From Paracoccus sulfuroxidans (lineage in GTDB: Bacteria; Pseudomonadota; Alphaproteobacteria; Rhodobacterales; Rhodobacteraceae): a DNA stretch of 64,000 bases. Positions within the stretch are counted from its first letter, which is position 1; each line of letters starts with the position of its first letter. Under the pieces are notes generated by a model, which saw only the letters and a list, made by a program, of their open reading frames with translations, was not told the DNA's origin and did not search any database. Positions 8,291 to 18,245 of this stretch are shown here, piece by piece. The DNA lies in the NCBI RefSeq assembly GCF_007830335.1, contig NZ_VLKU01000014.1, positions 1-64,000 on the forward strand. The letters are read 5' to 3'. The position numbers and the translations under genes are program-made.

Positions 8291-9574
8291 ATGGATCAGA
8301 TCATCGTCAAGGGAAACGGCCCTCTCAAGGGGGAAATTCCCATTACCGGCGCCAAGAACGCCTGCCTTACCTTGATGCCCGCGACCCTGCTGACGGATCA
8401 GCCGCTGACGCTGACGAACGCGCCGCGGCTGTCGGACATCCGCACCATGACGGCGCTCTTGCAGTCGCTGGGGGCCGAGGTGGCCAGCCTGCAAGAGGGT
8501 CAGGTGCTGGCGATGTCCAGCCACGCGCTCAGCAGCCATACCGCTGACTATGATATCGTGCGCAAGATGCGCGCCTCGATTCTGGTGCTGGGCCCGATGC
8601 TGGCACGCGATGGTCATGCCGTCGTCTCGCTGCCGGGGGGCTGCGCCATTGGCGCGCGCCCGGTCGACCTGCACCTGAAGGCGCTGGAGGCGATGGGGGC
8701 CGAGCTGGATCTGCGCGACGGCTATGTGCATGCCAAGGCGCCCTCGGGGCGGCTGAAAGGGGCGGTGTTCGAATTCCCGATTGTCTCGGTCGGGGCTACG
8801 GAAAACGCCCTGCTGGCGGCGACGCTGGCGCGCGGGACCACGGTTCTGAAAAATGCCGCACGTGAACCCGAGATTGTGGATCTGGCGGTCTGCCTGCGCC
8901 GCATGGGCGCGCAGATCGAAGGCGAGGGCACCTCGACCATCACCATTCAGGGTGTCGATGCGCTGCATGGCGCGACCCATCCCGTGGTGACCGACCGGAT
9001 CGAGCTGGGCACCTATATGCTGGCCCCGGTGATCTGCGGCGGCGAGGTGGAATGTCTGGGCGGTCGCATCGACCTGCTCGCGGCCTTTTGCGAAAAGCTG
9101 GATGAGGCGGGTGTCTCGGTGACCGAGACCGAGCGCGGGTTGAAAGTCTCGCGCAAGAACGGTCGGGTGAAGGCGGTCGACGTCGTGACCGAGCCTTTCC
9201 CGGGCTTCCCGACCGATCTGCAGGCGCAGATGATGGCGCTTCTTTGCACGGCCGAAGGCACCAGCGTACTGGAAGAGCGGATCTTCGAAAACCGCTTCAT
9301 GCATGCGCCGGAACTGGCGCGCATGGGCGCGCGGATCGAGGTTCAGGGCGGCCATGCCACCGTTCACGGCGTCGAAAAGCTGCGCGGGGCGCCGGTGATG
9401 GCGACCGACCTGCGCGCCTCGGTCAGCCTGATTCTGGCCGGTCTGGCGGCCGAGGGCGAAACCATCGTCAGCCGAGTCTACCACCTCGACCGCGGCTATG
9501 AGAAGGTCGTGCGCAAGCTTCGCGGCGTTGGCGCGAACATCGAACGGATCAAGGAGCCCACCGCCCATGAGTGA
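8291..9574 (+). CDS. murA: UDP-N-acetylglucosamine 1-carboxyvinyltransferase
   Basis: 427 residues, full length. MurA transfers enolpyruvate from PEP to UDP-GlcNAc, the first committed step of peptidoglycan synthesis in the cytoplasm. The Lys-Asn pair of the active site (K22, N23 in GAKNAC) and the loop Cys near residue 118 ([15 protein letters not shown], equivalent to Cys115 of E. coli, the fosfomycin target) are present. The C-terminal [18 protein letters not shown] block is typical. The stop overlaps the start of the DUF2948 gene by 8 bp, placing murA in a multi-gene operon. Confidence 0.97.
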   Translation: MDQIIVKGNGPLKGEIPITGAKNACLTLMPATLLTDQPLTLTNAPRLSDIRTMTALLQSLGAEVASLQEGQVLAMSSHALSSHTADYDIVRKMRASILVLGPMLARDGHAVVSLPGGCAIGARPVDLHLKALEAMGAELDLRDGYVHAKAPSGRLKGAVFEFPIVSVGATENALLAATLARGTTVLKNAAREPEIVDLAVCLRRMGAQIEGEGTSTITIQGVDALHGATHPVVTDRIELGTYMLAPVICGGEVECLGGRIDLLAAFCEKLDEAGVSVTETERGLKVSRKNGRVKAVDVVTEPFPGFPTDLQAQMMALLCTAEGTSVLEERIFENRFMHAPELARMGARIEVQGGHATVHGVEKLRGAPVMATDLRASVSLILAGLAAEGETIVSRVYHLDRGYEKVVRKLRGVGANIERIKEPTAHE

Positions 9575-10043
9575 TGCACGCTTTGCCGATGCCGATCCCT
9601 CGCCGCTGGTTCTGCGGGCCGAGGATGCGCAGGATCTGACGGTGATCTCGGCGCTGCTGCAGGACAGCGTGCTGGCAATCACCGACATCACCTATGAGGC
9701 GCGGGCGCGCCGTTTCGCGCTGCTGTTGAACCGCTTCCGCTGGGAAGACGCGGATCAGGCCCGGCGCGATGCGCGCCCCTATGAGCGTGTGCGCTCGGTG
9801 TTGCTGATCTCGGACGTGCTGCGCGTGCAAAGCGACGGCATCCAGCGCGACGACAAGGATCTGGTGCTGGAGCTTCTGGCGCTCTCCTGGCAACCGGCCG
9901 AGGATGGCGCAGGCCGCCTGATGCTGGAGTTTGCCGGAGACGGCACGCTGGCGCTGGAGGTCGAATGCCTGAACGTCGACCTGCGCGACGTGACGCGCCC
10001 CTATGTCGCGCCATCCGGGAAGATGCCGCAGCATCCCGAATGA
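9567..10043 (+). CDS. DUF2948 family protein
   Basis: 158 residues from ATG 9567, which overlaps the murA stop. The sequence ([20 protein letters not shown], then a conserved [12 protein letters not shown] block and a C-terminal [13 protein letters not shown]) matches the DUF2948 family found next to murA and hisD in alphaproteobacteria. No catalytic motif is visible and the function is unknown. The TGA overlaps the next ATG as ATGA. Confidence 0.85.
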   Translation: MSDARFADADPSPLVLRAEDAQDLTVISALLQDSVLAITDITYEARARRFALLLNRFRWEDADQARRDARPYERVRSVLLISDVLRVQSDGIQRDDKDLVLELLALSWQPAEDGAGRLMLEFAGDGTLALEVECLNVDLRDVTRPYVAPSGKMPQHPE

Positions 10044-10507
10044 AGGTCTGGCGGCTCGACCCGCAGCGGGCCGAGGAATGCCGGCAGATCCGGCTGGAGA
10101 TGCTGGCTCTGGCCCCCGAGGCCTTCGCCACGAAACTGCATGAATGGCAGGATCGCCCGCTGGCCGATTTCGCCGCGCGACTCGCCGATGTCCGGGTGTT
10201 CGCCGCCGGTCGCGTGGTCGGAGAGCCTGTCGCGACAGCAGGCTGGCACGAAGATCAGGACAAATCCGCGTGGATCAGCGCCGTCTTCTGCCGCCCCGAG
10301 GGGCGGGGGCAGGGCTTTGCCGCAGCCGCGATGCAAAAGGTCGAGGAGGACGCCCGCGATCACGGCATGGCGCGCTGCATCCTTCGGGTTTTCAACGACA
10401 ATCTGGAAGCGTGGCGTTTTTACGAACGCGCAGGCTATTCCGTCGTGCCAGCGCAGGCGGATGGTGACCCCGGGCTGATTGCGATGGAAAAGCCGCTTCA
10501 GGCATAG
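10040..10507 (+). CDS. GNAT-family N-acetyltransferase
   Basis: 155 residues. The acetyl-CoA binding motif A (VFCRPEGRGQGFAAAAMQKV, with the R/QxxGxG/A pattern) lies at about residues 82-101, and motif B (NDNLEAWRFYERAGY) follows. The start is fixed by the ATGA overlap with the DUF2948 gene. The substrate is unknown; it could modify a small molecule or a protein N terminus. There is a gap of about 79 bases before hisD. Confidence 0.85.
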   Translation: MKVWRLDPQRAEECRQIRLEMLALAPEAFATKLHEWQDRPLADFAARLADVRVFAAGRVVGEPVATAGWHEDQDKSAWISAVFCRPEGRGQGFAAAAMQKVEEDARDHGMARCILRVFNDNLEAWRFYERAGYSVVPAQADGDPGLIAMEKPLQA

Positions 10508-10586
10508 CTTCCGTCCAGATTGCCATCGCCGCTTGAGCAGGGCGAAGGCAACGGCTAACAACGACATATTGTTGCGAGCGGACCCG

Positions 10587-11897
10587 ATGCCCATTCATCT
10601 TTCGACCAGCCAACCCGATTTTGACGCGCGTTTCACAGAAATGCTGTCGATGAAGCGTGAGGACGCCTCTGACGTGAATGACGCGGTGGCCGCGATCATT
10701 TCGCAGGTGCGCGCGCAGGGCGACGAGGCGCTGATCGAACTGACGGCGCGCTTTGATCGGATGGAGCTGACCGCCGACCGCCTCGCTTTCTCGAAAGAGG
10801 AGATGGCGGCCGAGATCGCCCGTGTCTCGCCCGAGGATCGCGCCGCCCTGACCATGGCCGCGAACCGCATCCGCGCCTATCACGTCCGCCAGATGCCCGA
10901 GGATGTCAGCTGGACCGACCCCGAGGGCGCGACGCTGGGCTGGCGCTGGACCCCGGTGTCGGCGGCGGGACTGTATGTGCCGGGCGGGCAGGCGAGCTAT
11001 CCGTCCTCGGTCCTGATGAATGCCATTCCCGCCCGCGTGGCCGGGGTCGAGCGTCTGATCATCTGCGTGCCGACGCCCGGCGGTGTGGTGAACCCGCTGG
11101 TGCTGCTGGCCGCCGAGCTGGCGGGCGTCGATGAGGTTTACCGCATCGGCGGTGCGCAGGCGATTGCCGCCATGGCCTATGGCACCGCGACGATCCGGCC
11201 GGTCGACAAGATCACCGGCCCGGGCAATGCCTATGTCGCGGCGGCGAAGCGCCATGTCTTCGGCCGCGTCGGCATCGACATGATCGCGGGCCCTTCAGAG
11301 GTGCTGGTCATCGCCGATGGCGCGCAAAACCCCGAATGGCTGGCGCTGGACCTGCTGGCTCAGGCCGAACATGACGCGGATGCCCAGTCGATCCTCATCA
11401 CCCCCGATGCGGCGCTCGCGCGCGCGGTCGAGGCCGAGGTCGAGCGGCTTCTGCCTATCCTTCCGCGCGCCGAAGTGGCGGGCGCCAGCTGGCGCGATTA
11501 CGGCACGATCATCGTGACCCGCGATCTTGATGAGGCGGCGGCGCTGTCGGACCGGATCGCGCCCGAACATCTTGAGCTTTGCGTCGACGACCCGGAGGCG
11601 CTGGCCGCCAAGACCCACCATGCCGGGGCGATTTTCCTGGGCGCATGGACGCCGGAGGCCGTGGGCGACTATGTCAGCGGCCCGAACCATGTGCTGCCGA
11701 CGGCGCGCTCGGCCCGGTTTTCCTCGGGACTTTCCGCGCTCGATTTTCTCAAGCGTACCACGCTCGCGCGCCTGACACCCGCAGCCTTGCGCGATATCGG
11801 CCCTGCGGCGGTGCGCCTTGCCGCCTCGGAGGGGCTGTCGGCGCACGGCCTTTCCGTTTCCGCCCGTATTGACGCCCTGAACGGTGATCCGTCATGA
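10587..11897 (+). CDS. hisD: Histidinol dehydrogenase
   Basis: 436 residues. HisD oxidises L-histidinol to histidine in two NAD-dependent steps, ending histidine biosynthesis. Visible signatures are GPGNAYVAAAKRHVFG, the zinc/substrate site around DMIAGPSEV, the catalytic IAPEHLEL (Glu-His) and SGPNHVLPT. The start at 10587 (MPIHLSTSQ) gives the family length. The other his genes seen here (hisS-hisZ-hisG) are 24 kb away, so the pathway is dispersed. The stop overlaps the UPF0262 start as ATGA. Confidence 0.96.
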   Translation: MPIHLSTSQPDFDARFTEMLSMKREDASDVNDAVAAIISQVRAQGDEALIELTARFDRMELTADRLAFSKEEMAAEIARVSPEDRAALTMAANRIRAYHVRQMPEDVSWTDPEGATLGWRWTPVSAAGLYVPGGQASYPSSVLMNAIPARVAGVERLIICVPTPGGVVNPLVLLAAELAGVDEVYRIGGAQAIAAMAYGTATIRPVDKITGPGNAYVAAAKRHVFGRVGIDMIAGPSEVLVIADGAQNPEWLALDLLAQAEHDADAQSILITPDAALARAVEAEVERLLPILPRAEVAGASWRDYGTIIVTRDLDEAAALSDRIAPEHLELCVDDPEALAAKTHHAGAIFLGAWTPEAVGDYVSGPNHVLPTARSARFSSGLSALDFLKRTTLARLTPAALRDIGPAAVRLAASEGLSAHGLSVSARIDALNGDPS

Positions 11898-12388
11898 CCA
11901 CGAATGTCAGTCTTGCGCGGCTTTGCCGCATCGAAATCGACGACAGCGCGCTGCCGCCCGCCACCCCAGAAATGGAGCAGGAGCGCCGCGTCGCGGTCTT
12001 CGATCTGCTTGAGGACAACAGCTTCCAGCTGCCGGGCCGCGACGACCAGCCCGTGCCCGAGGGCCCCTATGCCCTGCTTCTGGCCGTGCGAGAGCGGCGT
12101 CTGGTCTTTGATATCACCACCGATCCGGGCGATAAGGTGGCTGAATTTCACCTGTCGCTGGGTCCGTTCCGGCAGACGGTGAAGGATTATTTCCAGATCT
12201 GCACCAGCTATTTCGATGCGGTGAAGCGGCTGCCTCCGGCCCAGATCGAGGCGATCGACATGGCCCGCCGCGGCATCCACAATGAAGGTGCGCGGACGCT
12301 GCAGGACCGTCTGGACGGCAAGGCTGCCATCGATATCGACACGGCGCGGCGGCTTTTCACCCTGATCTGCGCCCTAGTGACGGAGTGA
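11894..12388 (+). CDS. UPF0262 family protein
   Basis: 164 residues with the conserved blocks of UPF0262: RIEIDD near the start, ERRVAVFDLLEDNSF, and LGPFRQTVKDYFQICTSYFD. The family occurs almost only in alphaproteobacteria and is habitually encoded just after hisD, as here with an ATGA overlap. It is predicted cytoplasmic. The function is unknown. Confidence 0.9.
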   Translation: MTTNVSLARLCRIEIDDSALPPATPEMEQERRVAVFDLLEDNSFQLPGRDDQPVPEGPYALLLAVRERRLVFDITTDPGDKVAEFHLSLGPFRQTVKDYFQICTSYFDAVKRLPPAQIEAIDMARRGIHNEGARTLQDRLDGKAAIDIDTARRLFTLICALVTE

Positions 12389-12391
12389 TTC

Positions 12392-12853
12392 GTGGCCGGA
12401 CCGATCCCACATTCGGTACTGTTTTGCTGCGATCATAACGCGATCCGCTCGCCCATGGCGGAAGGGATGATGAAGAAATTCTATGGCCGCGCTGCCTATG
12501 TTCAATCGGCGGGGGTCAAGAATGACATGGAAATCGACGGCTTCGCCATCGCCGTCAGCGATGAGATCGGGGTGGAACTGTCCCGCCACCGCTCGCGCTC
12601 GTTCGAAGAGATGCAGGCCTGGGGCGATGACCTTGGCGGCTTCGATCTGGTGGTGGCGCTGTCCCCGGCCAGTCAGCGTCAAGCACTTGAATTAACGCGG
12701 GTATTTCACCTGGATATCGAATATTGGCCGATCATGGACCCGACCGGTCTGGCCGAAGGACGCGAGGCGAAACTGGCCATGTACCGCTCGACCCGCGATC
12801 AGATCCGCGACCGGATGATCGAACGCTTCGGCCCTCCGACCGAGAACATCTAA
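12392..12853 (+). CDS. Low-molecular-weight phosphotyrosine phosphatase family protein
   Basis: 153 residues from a GTG start at 12392, just after the UPF0262 stop. The phosphate loop CDHNAIR (a Cys-x5-Arg motif followed by Ser) is at about residues 13-20, and the distal acid region WPIMDPTG supplies the general-acid Asp. This is the LMW-PTP fold shared with arsenate reductases; no arsenic genes are nearby, so a protein or small-molecule phosphatase is more likely. It ends the murA-hisD cluster. Confidence 0.85.
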   Translation: MAGPIPHSVLFCCDHNAIRSPMAEGMMKKFYGRAAYVQSAGVKNDMEIDGFAIAVSDEIGVELSRHRSRSFEEMQAWGDDLGGFDLVVALSPASQRQALELTRVFHLDIEYWPIMDPTGLAEGREAKLAMYRSTRDQIRDRMIERFGPPTENI

Positions 12854-12950
12854 AATTTTAGGCATCACGGTGTGGGGGCCTTGGGTGGCCGCTAACCGAA
12901 TCTTAGGCTCTGTCCTTTAGCGCTTGGGAAATCTCTTTCAGGAGTTCCCG

Positions 12951-15062
12951 ATGTCGGATCAAAATTTCATTCATCCAGACCTTGAACAGGCCATGCGCGC
13001 GCTGGAAACGCAGCAGGCCGTTCTGGCGCTGGATGTGGACGGCGAAATCATCGCGGTCAATCAGCGTTATCTGGATATGAGCGGCTACCGGCGGGAAGAT
13101 CTGATCGGTCGGCCGTTCTCGCTTCTGCTGGCGCCCGAGCTGGCGGCGGCCAAACCCTATGAGGAGTTGAAGGAGGCGCTGACCCGCAGCGACCACCGCC
13201 GCCGCGTGCGCGATCAGCGCCGCACGCTGGAACAGCGTCGCGTGGACGGTCAGCCCTTCTGGGCCAACTGCTCATTCTGCCCGGCCTATGACAGCGACGG
13301 AAAAACGCTGCTGACGGTGATCTTCGCTATCGACGTCACGGCGGAGCATGAGCGGCTGAACCGGGCCGAGTCCACGCAGACGGCGCTGTCGCGGTCGCAG
13401 GTCGTCATCGAATTCGCGCCCAGCGGCGAAGTGCTGCACGCAAATGATAACTTCCTCAAGGCCTTTGGTTATACGCTGCCCGAGGTGGTGGGCCAGCATC
13501 ACAGCATGCTTTGCGATCCCGATTTTGTGTCGTCCCCCGCCTACAAGAAATTCTGGAACGATTTGGGTCTGGGCTATTTCCAGTCGGGCGAGTTCCATCG
13601 CTTCGCCAAGGGTGGCCGGGATGTCTGGATCATGGCCAGCTACAACCCCATCCTCGACGGGAGCGGGCAAGTCACCCGGATCGTGAAAATCGCGACCGAC
13701 ATCACCGCGCGCAAGGTGATGGCGCAGGAAAAGGCGGGCGCGCGTCAGGCGGCGGTCTCTCGCTCGCAGGCGGTGATCGAGTTCAAGTCCACCGGTGAAA
13801 TCATCACGGCAAACGACAACTTCCTTCGCGCGGTCGGCTATACTCTGCCCGAGATCGTCGGACGCCATCACCGCATGTTCTGCGAACAGGCCTACAGCCA
13901 GTCGAACGAATATCGGCAGTTCTGGCAGGATCTGTCCGGTGGCAGCTATCAGACCGGCGAATTCATGCGGATCTGCAAGAACGGAAAGCCGATCTGGCTG
14001 GTGGCCAGCTACAACCCCATTCTGGACGACGACGGCAATGTGACGGGCGTTATCAAATATGCCACCGACGTGACCGCCAAGAAAATCGCCATGAGCGAGA
14101 TCGTCGAGGGGCTGGAGGCGCTGGCGAAAGGCAACCTGACCCCCCGGATCTCCGAGAATGTCTCGGGCGAGTTCGCGCAGATGCGCGACGGATTCAACAC
14201 GACGCTGGAATCCTTCGCCCGCATGGTGGATGAGATCCGCGCCAATTTCGAAGAGATGAACTCGGAAGCCGGCGAGATCGCGCAAGGGGCGGGCGATCTG
14301 GCGCGGCGCGGCGAAAGTCAGGCCGCTTCGCTTGAGCAGACGGCTGCGGCAGTCGAGCAGATCTCGGGAAATATTGCGATGACCAGCCAGTCGGCGCGCG
14401 ACGCTGACAGCTCGGCCCGCGATGCCCAGGAAATCGTCGAAAACGGTGCGCAGGTCGTGGCTCAGGCGATCGCCGCCATCGAGCGCATCGACGAACACAC
14501 CAAGAAGATGGGTGAGTTTACCCGCGTGATCGAAGGGTTCGCCTTCCAGACCAACCTCTTGTCGATCAATGCCGCCGTCGAGGCTGCCCGCGCGGGCGAG
14601 GTGGGTCGCGGCTTCGCTGTCGTGGCGAATGAGGTCCGAAATCTGGCGCAGCAATCCGCCAAGGCGTCGCAAAACATCGCCGATTTGATCGGAAAAAGCG
14701 AAACCGAGGTGAAGTCGGGCGTGCGTCTGGTTCGCGACGCGGGCAGCTCGCTGGATCAGATCCGCAAGGCTGTCAGCGGCATGGTCGAAAACATCGCCGA
14801 GATCGCCCATGCGACAACCGAACAGTCGACCGGCGTTCGCGAGGTCTCGGAAGCGCTGTCCCAGCTCGACAACGTCAATCAGGCCAATCTTTCGATGTCC
14901 GAGCAATATGCGACCGCCGCCGCAGCACTGCTGACCCAGGTCGAGGAGTTGAACGGCCTGATGGAGCGCTTTGAGACCGGCTCGGATGCTGGGGCCGCCT
15001 TGGTGCATCAGCCGAAGAAAGCCCCGACGGATCCATATGGACATCAGCGCATCGCCGGATGA
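12951..15062 (+). CDS. Soluble methyl-accepting chemotaxis protein with three PAS domains
   Basis: 703 residues with no transmembrane segment, so a cytoplasmic receptor. Order: PAS1 (about 8-125), PAS2 (148-258), PAS3 (271-376), a HAMP-like stretch (about 380-435) and the MCP signalling hairpin, whose tip (FAFQTNLLSINAAVEAARAG) lies near residue 530. PAS2 and PAS3 are close copies (QVVIEF/QAVIEF, FLKAFGYTLPE/FLRAVGYTLPE), pointing to an internal duplication of about 370 bp. AGGAG precedes ATG 12951. No chemotaxis kinase or flagellar gene is in the window. PAS domains of this kind often bind haem or flavin, but the ligand is unknown. Confidence 0.9.
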   Translation: MSDQNFIHPDLEQAMRALETQQAVLALDVDGEIIAVNQRYLDMSGYRREDLIGRPFSLLLAPELAAAKPYEELKEALTRSDHRRRVRDQRRTLEQRRVDGQPFWANCSFCPAYDSDGKTLLTVIFAIDVTAEHERLNRAESTQTALSRSQVVIEFAPSGEVLHANDNFLKAFGYTLPEVVGQHHSMLCDPDFVSSPAYKKFWNDLGLGYFQSGEFHRFAKGGRDVWIMASYNPILDGSGQVTRIVKIATDITARKVMAQEKAGARQAAVSRSQAVIEFKSTGEIITANDNFLRAVGYTLPEIVGRHHRMFCEQAYSQSNEYRQFWQDLSGGSYQTGEFMRICKNGKPIWLVASYNPILDDDGNVTGVIKYATDVTAKKIAMSEIVEGLEALAKGNLTPRISENVSGEFAQMRDGFNTTLESFARMVDEIRANFEEMNSEAGEIAQGAGDLARRGESQAASLEQTAAAVEQISGNIAMTSQSARDADSSARDAQEIVENGAQVVAQAIAAIERIDEHTKKMGEFTRVIEGFAFQTNLLSINAAVEAARAGEVGRGFAVVANEVRNLAQQSAKASQNIADLIGKSETEVKSGVRLVRDAGSSLDQIRKAVSGMVENIAEIAHATTEQSTGVREVSEALSQLDNVNQANLSMSEQYATAAAALLTQVEELNGLMERFETGSDAGAALVHQPKKAPTDPYGHQRIAG

Positions 15063-15132
15063 CCTGCGGAAGCTGAAAGCGAAGCGCGGGGCCAGCGGCC
15101 CTGCGCATCATCGAAAGGAAGCAGCGTGGTGA

Positions 15133-16935
15133 TCAGACGACGACCGAGGCGCCTTCGGAGGCCGGAGTGACATTCTCGCGGAACGCCCGGAACAGCTCTC
15201 GCCCCATGCCTTCGGACGAAGCGCTGCTGTCGAAATGCGCGGCCGGGCGCGTCTCGAACCCTTCCGTGAGGCATTCCAGCCGTCCGCTTGGGACATCCAG
15301 CCGAAGGATGTCGCCATCCTGCAGGCGGGCGATGGGGCCGCCGCTGGCGGCCTCGGGGGTGACATGGATCGCGGCCGGAACCTTGCCCGAAGCCCCCGAC
15401 ATCCGGCCATCGGTGACCAGCGCCACCTTCTGGCCCCGGTCTTGCAGGACCGAGAGGATGGGGGTCAGCGAATGAAGCTCGGGCATGCCGTTCGCGCGAG
15501 GGCCCTGAAAACGGACCACGACCACGACATCCCCGTTAAGTTCGCCGTTCCGGAACGCGGTCTTCACCGCCTCCTGATCCGAGAAGACGCGGGCAGGGGC
15601 CTCGATGACATGACGCTCGGGTGCAACGGCCGAGATCTTGATGACCGACACACCAAGATTTCCGTCCAGCTGCGCAAGACCTCCGGTCGCCGCGAAGGGC
15701 GTGGTGGCCGGACGCAGGACCTTGTCGTTCAGTGTGGTCGTCGCGCCATCGACCCAGTCGATGCGGCCATCGCGCAGGCGCGGCTCACGCGCGTAGTCGT
15801 TCAGATCCCCGCCGGTGATGGTGCGGACGTCCTCGTGCAGAAGGCCTGCGGCCAGAAGCTCTCGGATCATGAAGCCAAGACCACCTGCGGCATGGAAATG
15901 GTTTACATCCGCAAGGCCATTCGGATAGACGCGCGCCATCAGCGGCACGGTTTCGGACAGATCGTGGAAGTCCTGCAGATCCAGCAGAACACCCGCCGCC
16001 CGGGCCATCGCGGGCAGGTGGATCACCAGATTGGTCGAGCCTCCGGTCGCCATCAGCCCGACGATGCCGTTCACGAAGGCGCGCTCATCCAGAATCTCGC
16101 CCGCAGGCAGATAGGAGTTGCCAAGAGCGGTGATTGCGGCTGCGCGGCGGACGGCCTCAAAGGTCAGGGCCTCGCGCAGGGGCGTGCCGGGATTGACGAA
16201 GCTGGCGCCGGGCAGGTGCAAGCCCATGAACTCCATCAGCATCTGGTTGGTGTTCGCCGTGCCATAGAAGGTGCAGGTGCCGGGCGCGTGATAGCTGGCC
16301 ATCTCGGCGGCCATCAGCTTGTCGCGGCCAATCTCTCCGGCGGCGAATTGCTGGCGGACCTTCGCCTTCTCGTCATTGGGCAGGCCTGAGGGCATAGGGC
16401 CGGATGGCACGAAGACCGCCGGAACATGGCCGAAGGTCGCGGCGCCGATGATCAGCCCGGGCACGATCTTGTCGCAAATGCCAAGGTAGACTGCGGCGTC
16501 GAACGTGTCATGCGACATCGCCACCCCGGTCGCCAGCGCGATGACGTCGCGCGAGAAAAGCGACAGTTCCATCCCGGCGCGGCCCTGGGTCACGCCGTCG
16601 CACATGGCGGGCACTCCGCCCGCCACCTGCGCGGTTGCCCCGGCGGCATGCGCGGCGCGGCGGATCAGATCGGGGTAATGCTCATAGGGCTGATGGGCCG
16701 ACAGCATGTCATTATAGGCGGTGACGATGCCGATATTGGGTTTGCGCGTCCCGGCCAGATCAGCCTTGTCGGGCATGGCGGCATAGGCATGCGCCTGATT
16801 GCCGCAGGAAAGATGGGCGCGGCGTGGCCCGTCCTCGGCCGCGCGGGCGATTTTCGCAAGATAGGCCGCGCGGGTCGAGGCAGAGCGTTCGCGGATGCGG
16901 TCCGTGACCCGATCAATGGTGGCGTGAAGCGACAT
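15133..16935 (-). CDS. edd: 6-phosphogluconate dehydratase
   Basis: 600 residues. Edd converts 6-phosphogluconate to KDPG, the signature step of the Entner-Doudoroff pathway. It belongs to the IlvD/Edd family of iron-sulfur dehydratases; the cluster-binding cysteines appear in [17 protein letters not shown] and [10 protein letters not shown] strong ribosome site (AAGGAGG) selects ATG 16935. Its promoter region holds the palindrome also found before zwf. KDPG aldolase (eda) is not in the window. Confidence 0.96.
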   Translation of the reverse strand: MSLHATIDRVTDRIRERSASTRAAYLAKIARAAEDGPRRAHLSCGNQAHAYAAMPDKADLAGTRKPNIGIVTAYNDMLSAHQPYEHYPDLIRRAAHAAGATAQVAGGVPAMCDGVTQGRAGMELSLFSRDVIALATGVAMSHDTFDAAVYLGICDKIVPGLIIGAATFGHVPAVFVPSGPMPSGLPNDEKAKVRQQFAAGEIGRDKLMAAEMASYHAPGTCTFYGTANTNQMLMEFMGLHLPGASFVNPGTPLREALTFEAVRRAAAITALGNSYLPAGEILDERAFVNGIVGLMATGGSTNLVIHLPAMARAAGVLLDLQDFHDLSETVPLMARVYPNGLADVNHFHAAGGLGFMIRELLAAGLLHEDVRTITGGDLNDYAREPRLRDGRIDWVDGATTTLNDKVLRPATTPFAATGGLAQLDGNLGVSVIKISAVAPERHVIEAPARVFSDQEAVKTAFRNGELNGDVVVVVRFQGPRANGMPELHSLTPILSVLQDRGQKVALVTDGRMSGASGKVPAAIHVTPEAASGGPIARLQDGDILRLDVPSGRLECLTEGFETRPAAHFDSSASSEGMGRELFRAFRENVTPASEGASVVV

Positions 16936-16966
16936 GGCGGGGTCCTCCTTCTGCATCATTTAGTGT

Positions 16967-16978
16967 GTTAGCGGTAAC
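16967..16978. promoter_or_regulatory. Operator palindrome upstream of edd
   Basis: GTTAGCGGTAAC lies 32 bp upstream of the edd ATG. It is the same half-site pair (GTTANCGNTAAC, central CG) as at 18818-18829 before zwf. A CG-centred palindrome is typical of LacI-family operators. No LacI-type gene is in the window. Coregulation of the pathway is inferred from the shared site. Confidence 0.55.
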
Positions 16979-17048
16979 GATGCAACTGGCCCGCTCTTGC
17001 CCGCAGCGGGCTGCCATGGCAATCCTTCGGCGTCAACAAGAGGCCAGC

Positions 17049-18245
17049 ATGACCGCCGATCTGCCCATCATCCGCCTGCGTCCCAAATCCAAGCCTCAGG
17101 CGATCCGTCACGGATTTCCCTGGGTCTATGCCGATGAGGTTGTGACGGACCGCCGGACCCGCGCCATTGCGCCGGGCGCTTTCGCCATTCTGGAGGATGC
17201 CGAGCGGCGCGCGCTGGGCCTTGTCACCGTGAACCCGAACTCTCGCATCATCGCGCGGATGATGGATCCCGACCCCGAGGCGCAGATCGACGGCGAATGG
17301 CTGCGGGTGCGGCTGCGCCGGGCGCTGACCATGCGCGAGCGTCTTTACGACGCGCCCTTCTATCGCCTGATCCATGCCGAGGCCGACGGGCTTCCCGGCA
17401 CCATCATCGACCGGTTCGGCGATGCGGCGGTGATCCAGCCGAACGCGGCCTGGGCCGACCGGATGATCGCGGAACTCGCCGATGCCCTGCGCGCGGTCAC
17501 GGGCGTTTCGACCATCGTCCTGAACGGGCAGAGCCGGGCGCGCGGGCTTGAGGGGCTGGATGAGCGGACCGAGATCATGTCGGGCGCAATCGACGGCCCG
17601 ATCGAGGTGCCGATGAACGGCGCGATCTATCTGGCCGATCTGGCGCATGGCCAGAAAACCGGCCTGTTCTATGACCAGCGCCCGAACCACGCCTTCGCGC
17701 AGCGCCTGGCAAAGGGCGCGCGGGTGCTGGATGTGTTCTCGCATGTGGGCGGCTTCGGCCTTGCCGCGCTGGCAGCAGGCGCGCGTCGGGCGACCTGCAT
17801 CGATGGCTCGGCGGCCGCGCTGGCGCTGGCCACGGGCGGTGCAAAGGCCATGGGCGCCGATGACCGTCTGGAGGTGCGTCAGGGCGACGCCTTCGACCAG
17901 CTTGAGAAACTGGCGGCCGAGGGGGCCGAGTTCGATCTGGTCATCTGTGACCCGCCCGCCTTCGCGCCCTCGAAACCGGCGCTTGAGGCCGGGTTGCGCG
18001 CCTATGAACGCATTGCGCGGCTGGCCGCGCCGCTGGTCGCGCCAGGCGGCTATCTGGGCCTTTGCTCCTGCAGCCATGCGGCGGATCTGGCCTCCTTTCG
18101 CAACGCCAGCGCGCGCGGCATCGGTCGTGGCGGGCGGCGGATGCAGCTTCTGCACAGCGGTCAGGCCGGGCCCGACCATCCGACGCTGCCGCAACTGGCG
18201 GAAAGCGGCTATCTCAAGGCCCTGTTCTTCCGGTTGGACGGGTGA
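17049..18245 (+). CDS. RlmI-like class I rRNA methyltransferase
   Basis: 398 residues. An N-terminal PUA-like region (KPQAIRHGFPWVYADEV) is followed by a linker and a Rossmann methyltransferase domain: SAM motif VLDVFSHVGGFGLAALAAGA near residue 228, catalytic-type motif VICDPPAFAPSK, and LGLCSCSHAAD in place of the usual PCS. This is the layout of YccW/RlmI, which makes 5-methylcytosine in 23S rRNA, but the target base is not proven. ATG 17049 is preferred (AGAGG upstream); an earlier in-frame ATG exists at 16965. The stop overlaps the PIN gene. Confidence 0.85.
   Translation: MTADLPIIRLRPKSKPQAIRHGFPWVYADEVVTDRRTRAIAPGAFAILEDAERRALGLVTVNPNSRIIARMMDPDPEAQIDGEWLRVRLRRALTMRERLYDAPFYRLIHAEADGLPGTIIDRFGDAAVIQPNAAWADRMIAELADALRAVTGVSTIVLNGQSRARGLEGLDERTEIMSGAIDGPIEVPMNGAIYLADLAHGQKTGLFYDQRPNHAFAQRLAKGARVLDVFSHVGGFGLAALAAGARRATCIDGSAAALALATGGAKAMGADDRLEVRQGDAFDQLEKLAAEGAEFDLVICDPPAFAPSKPALEAGLRAYERIARLAAPLVAPGGYLGLCSCSHAADLASFRNASARGIGRGGRRMQLLHSGQAGPDHPTLPQLAESGYLKALFFRLDG

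Noticed and set aside
8114..9691. 525-codon antisense frame
   Set aside because: Shadow of murA and its neighbours, rich in His, Arg and Gln as expected for a reverse frame.
13272..15044. 590-codon antisense frame
   Set aside because: Shadow of the chemoreceptor gene; no ribosome site and no known family.
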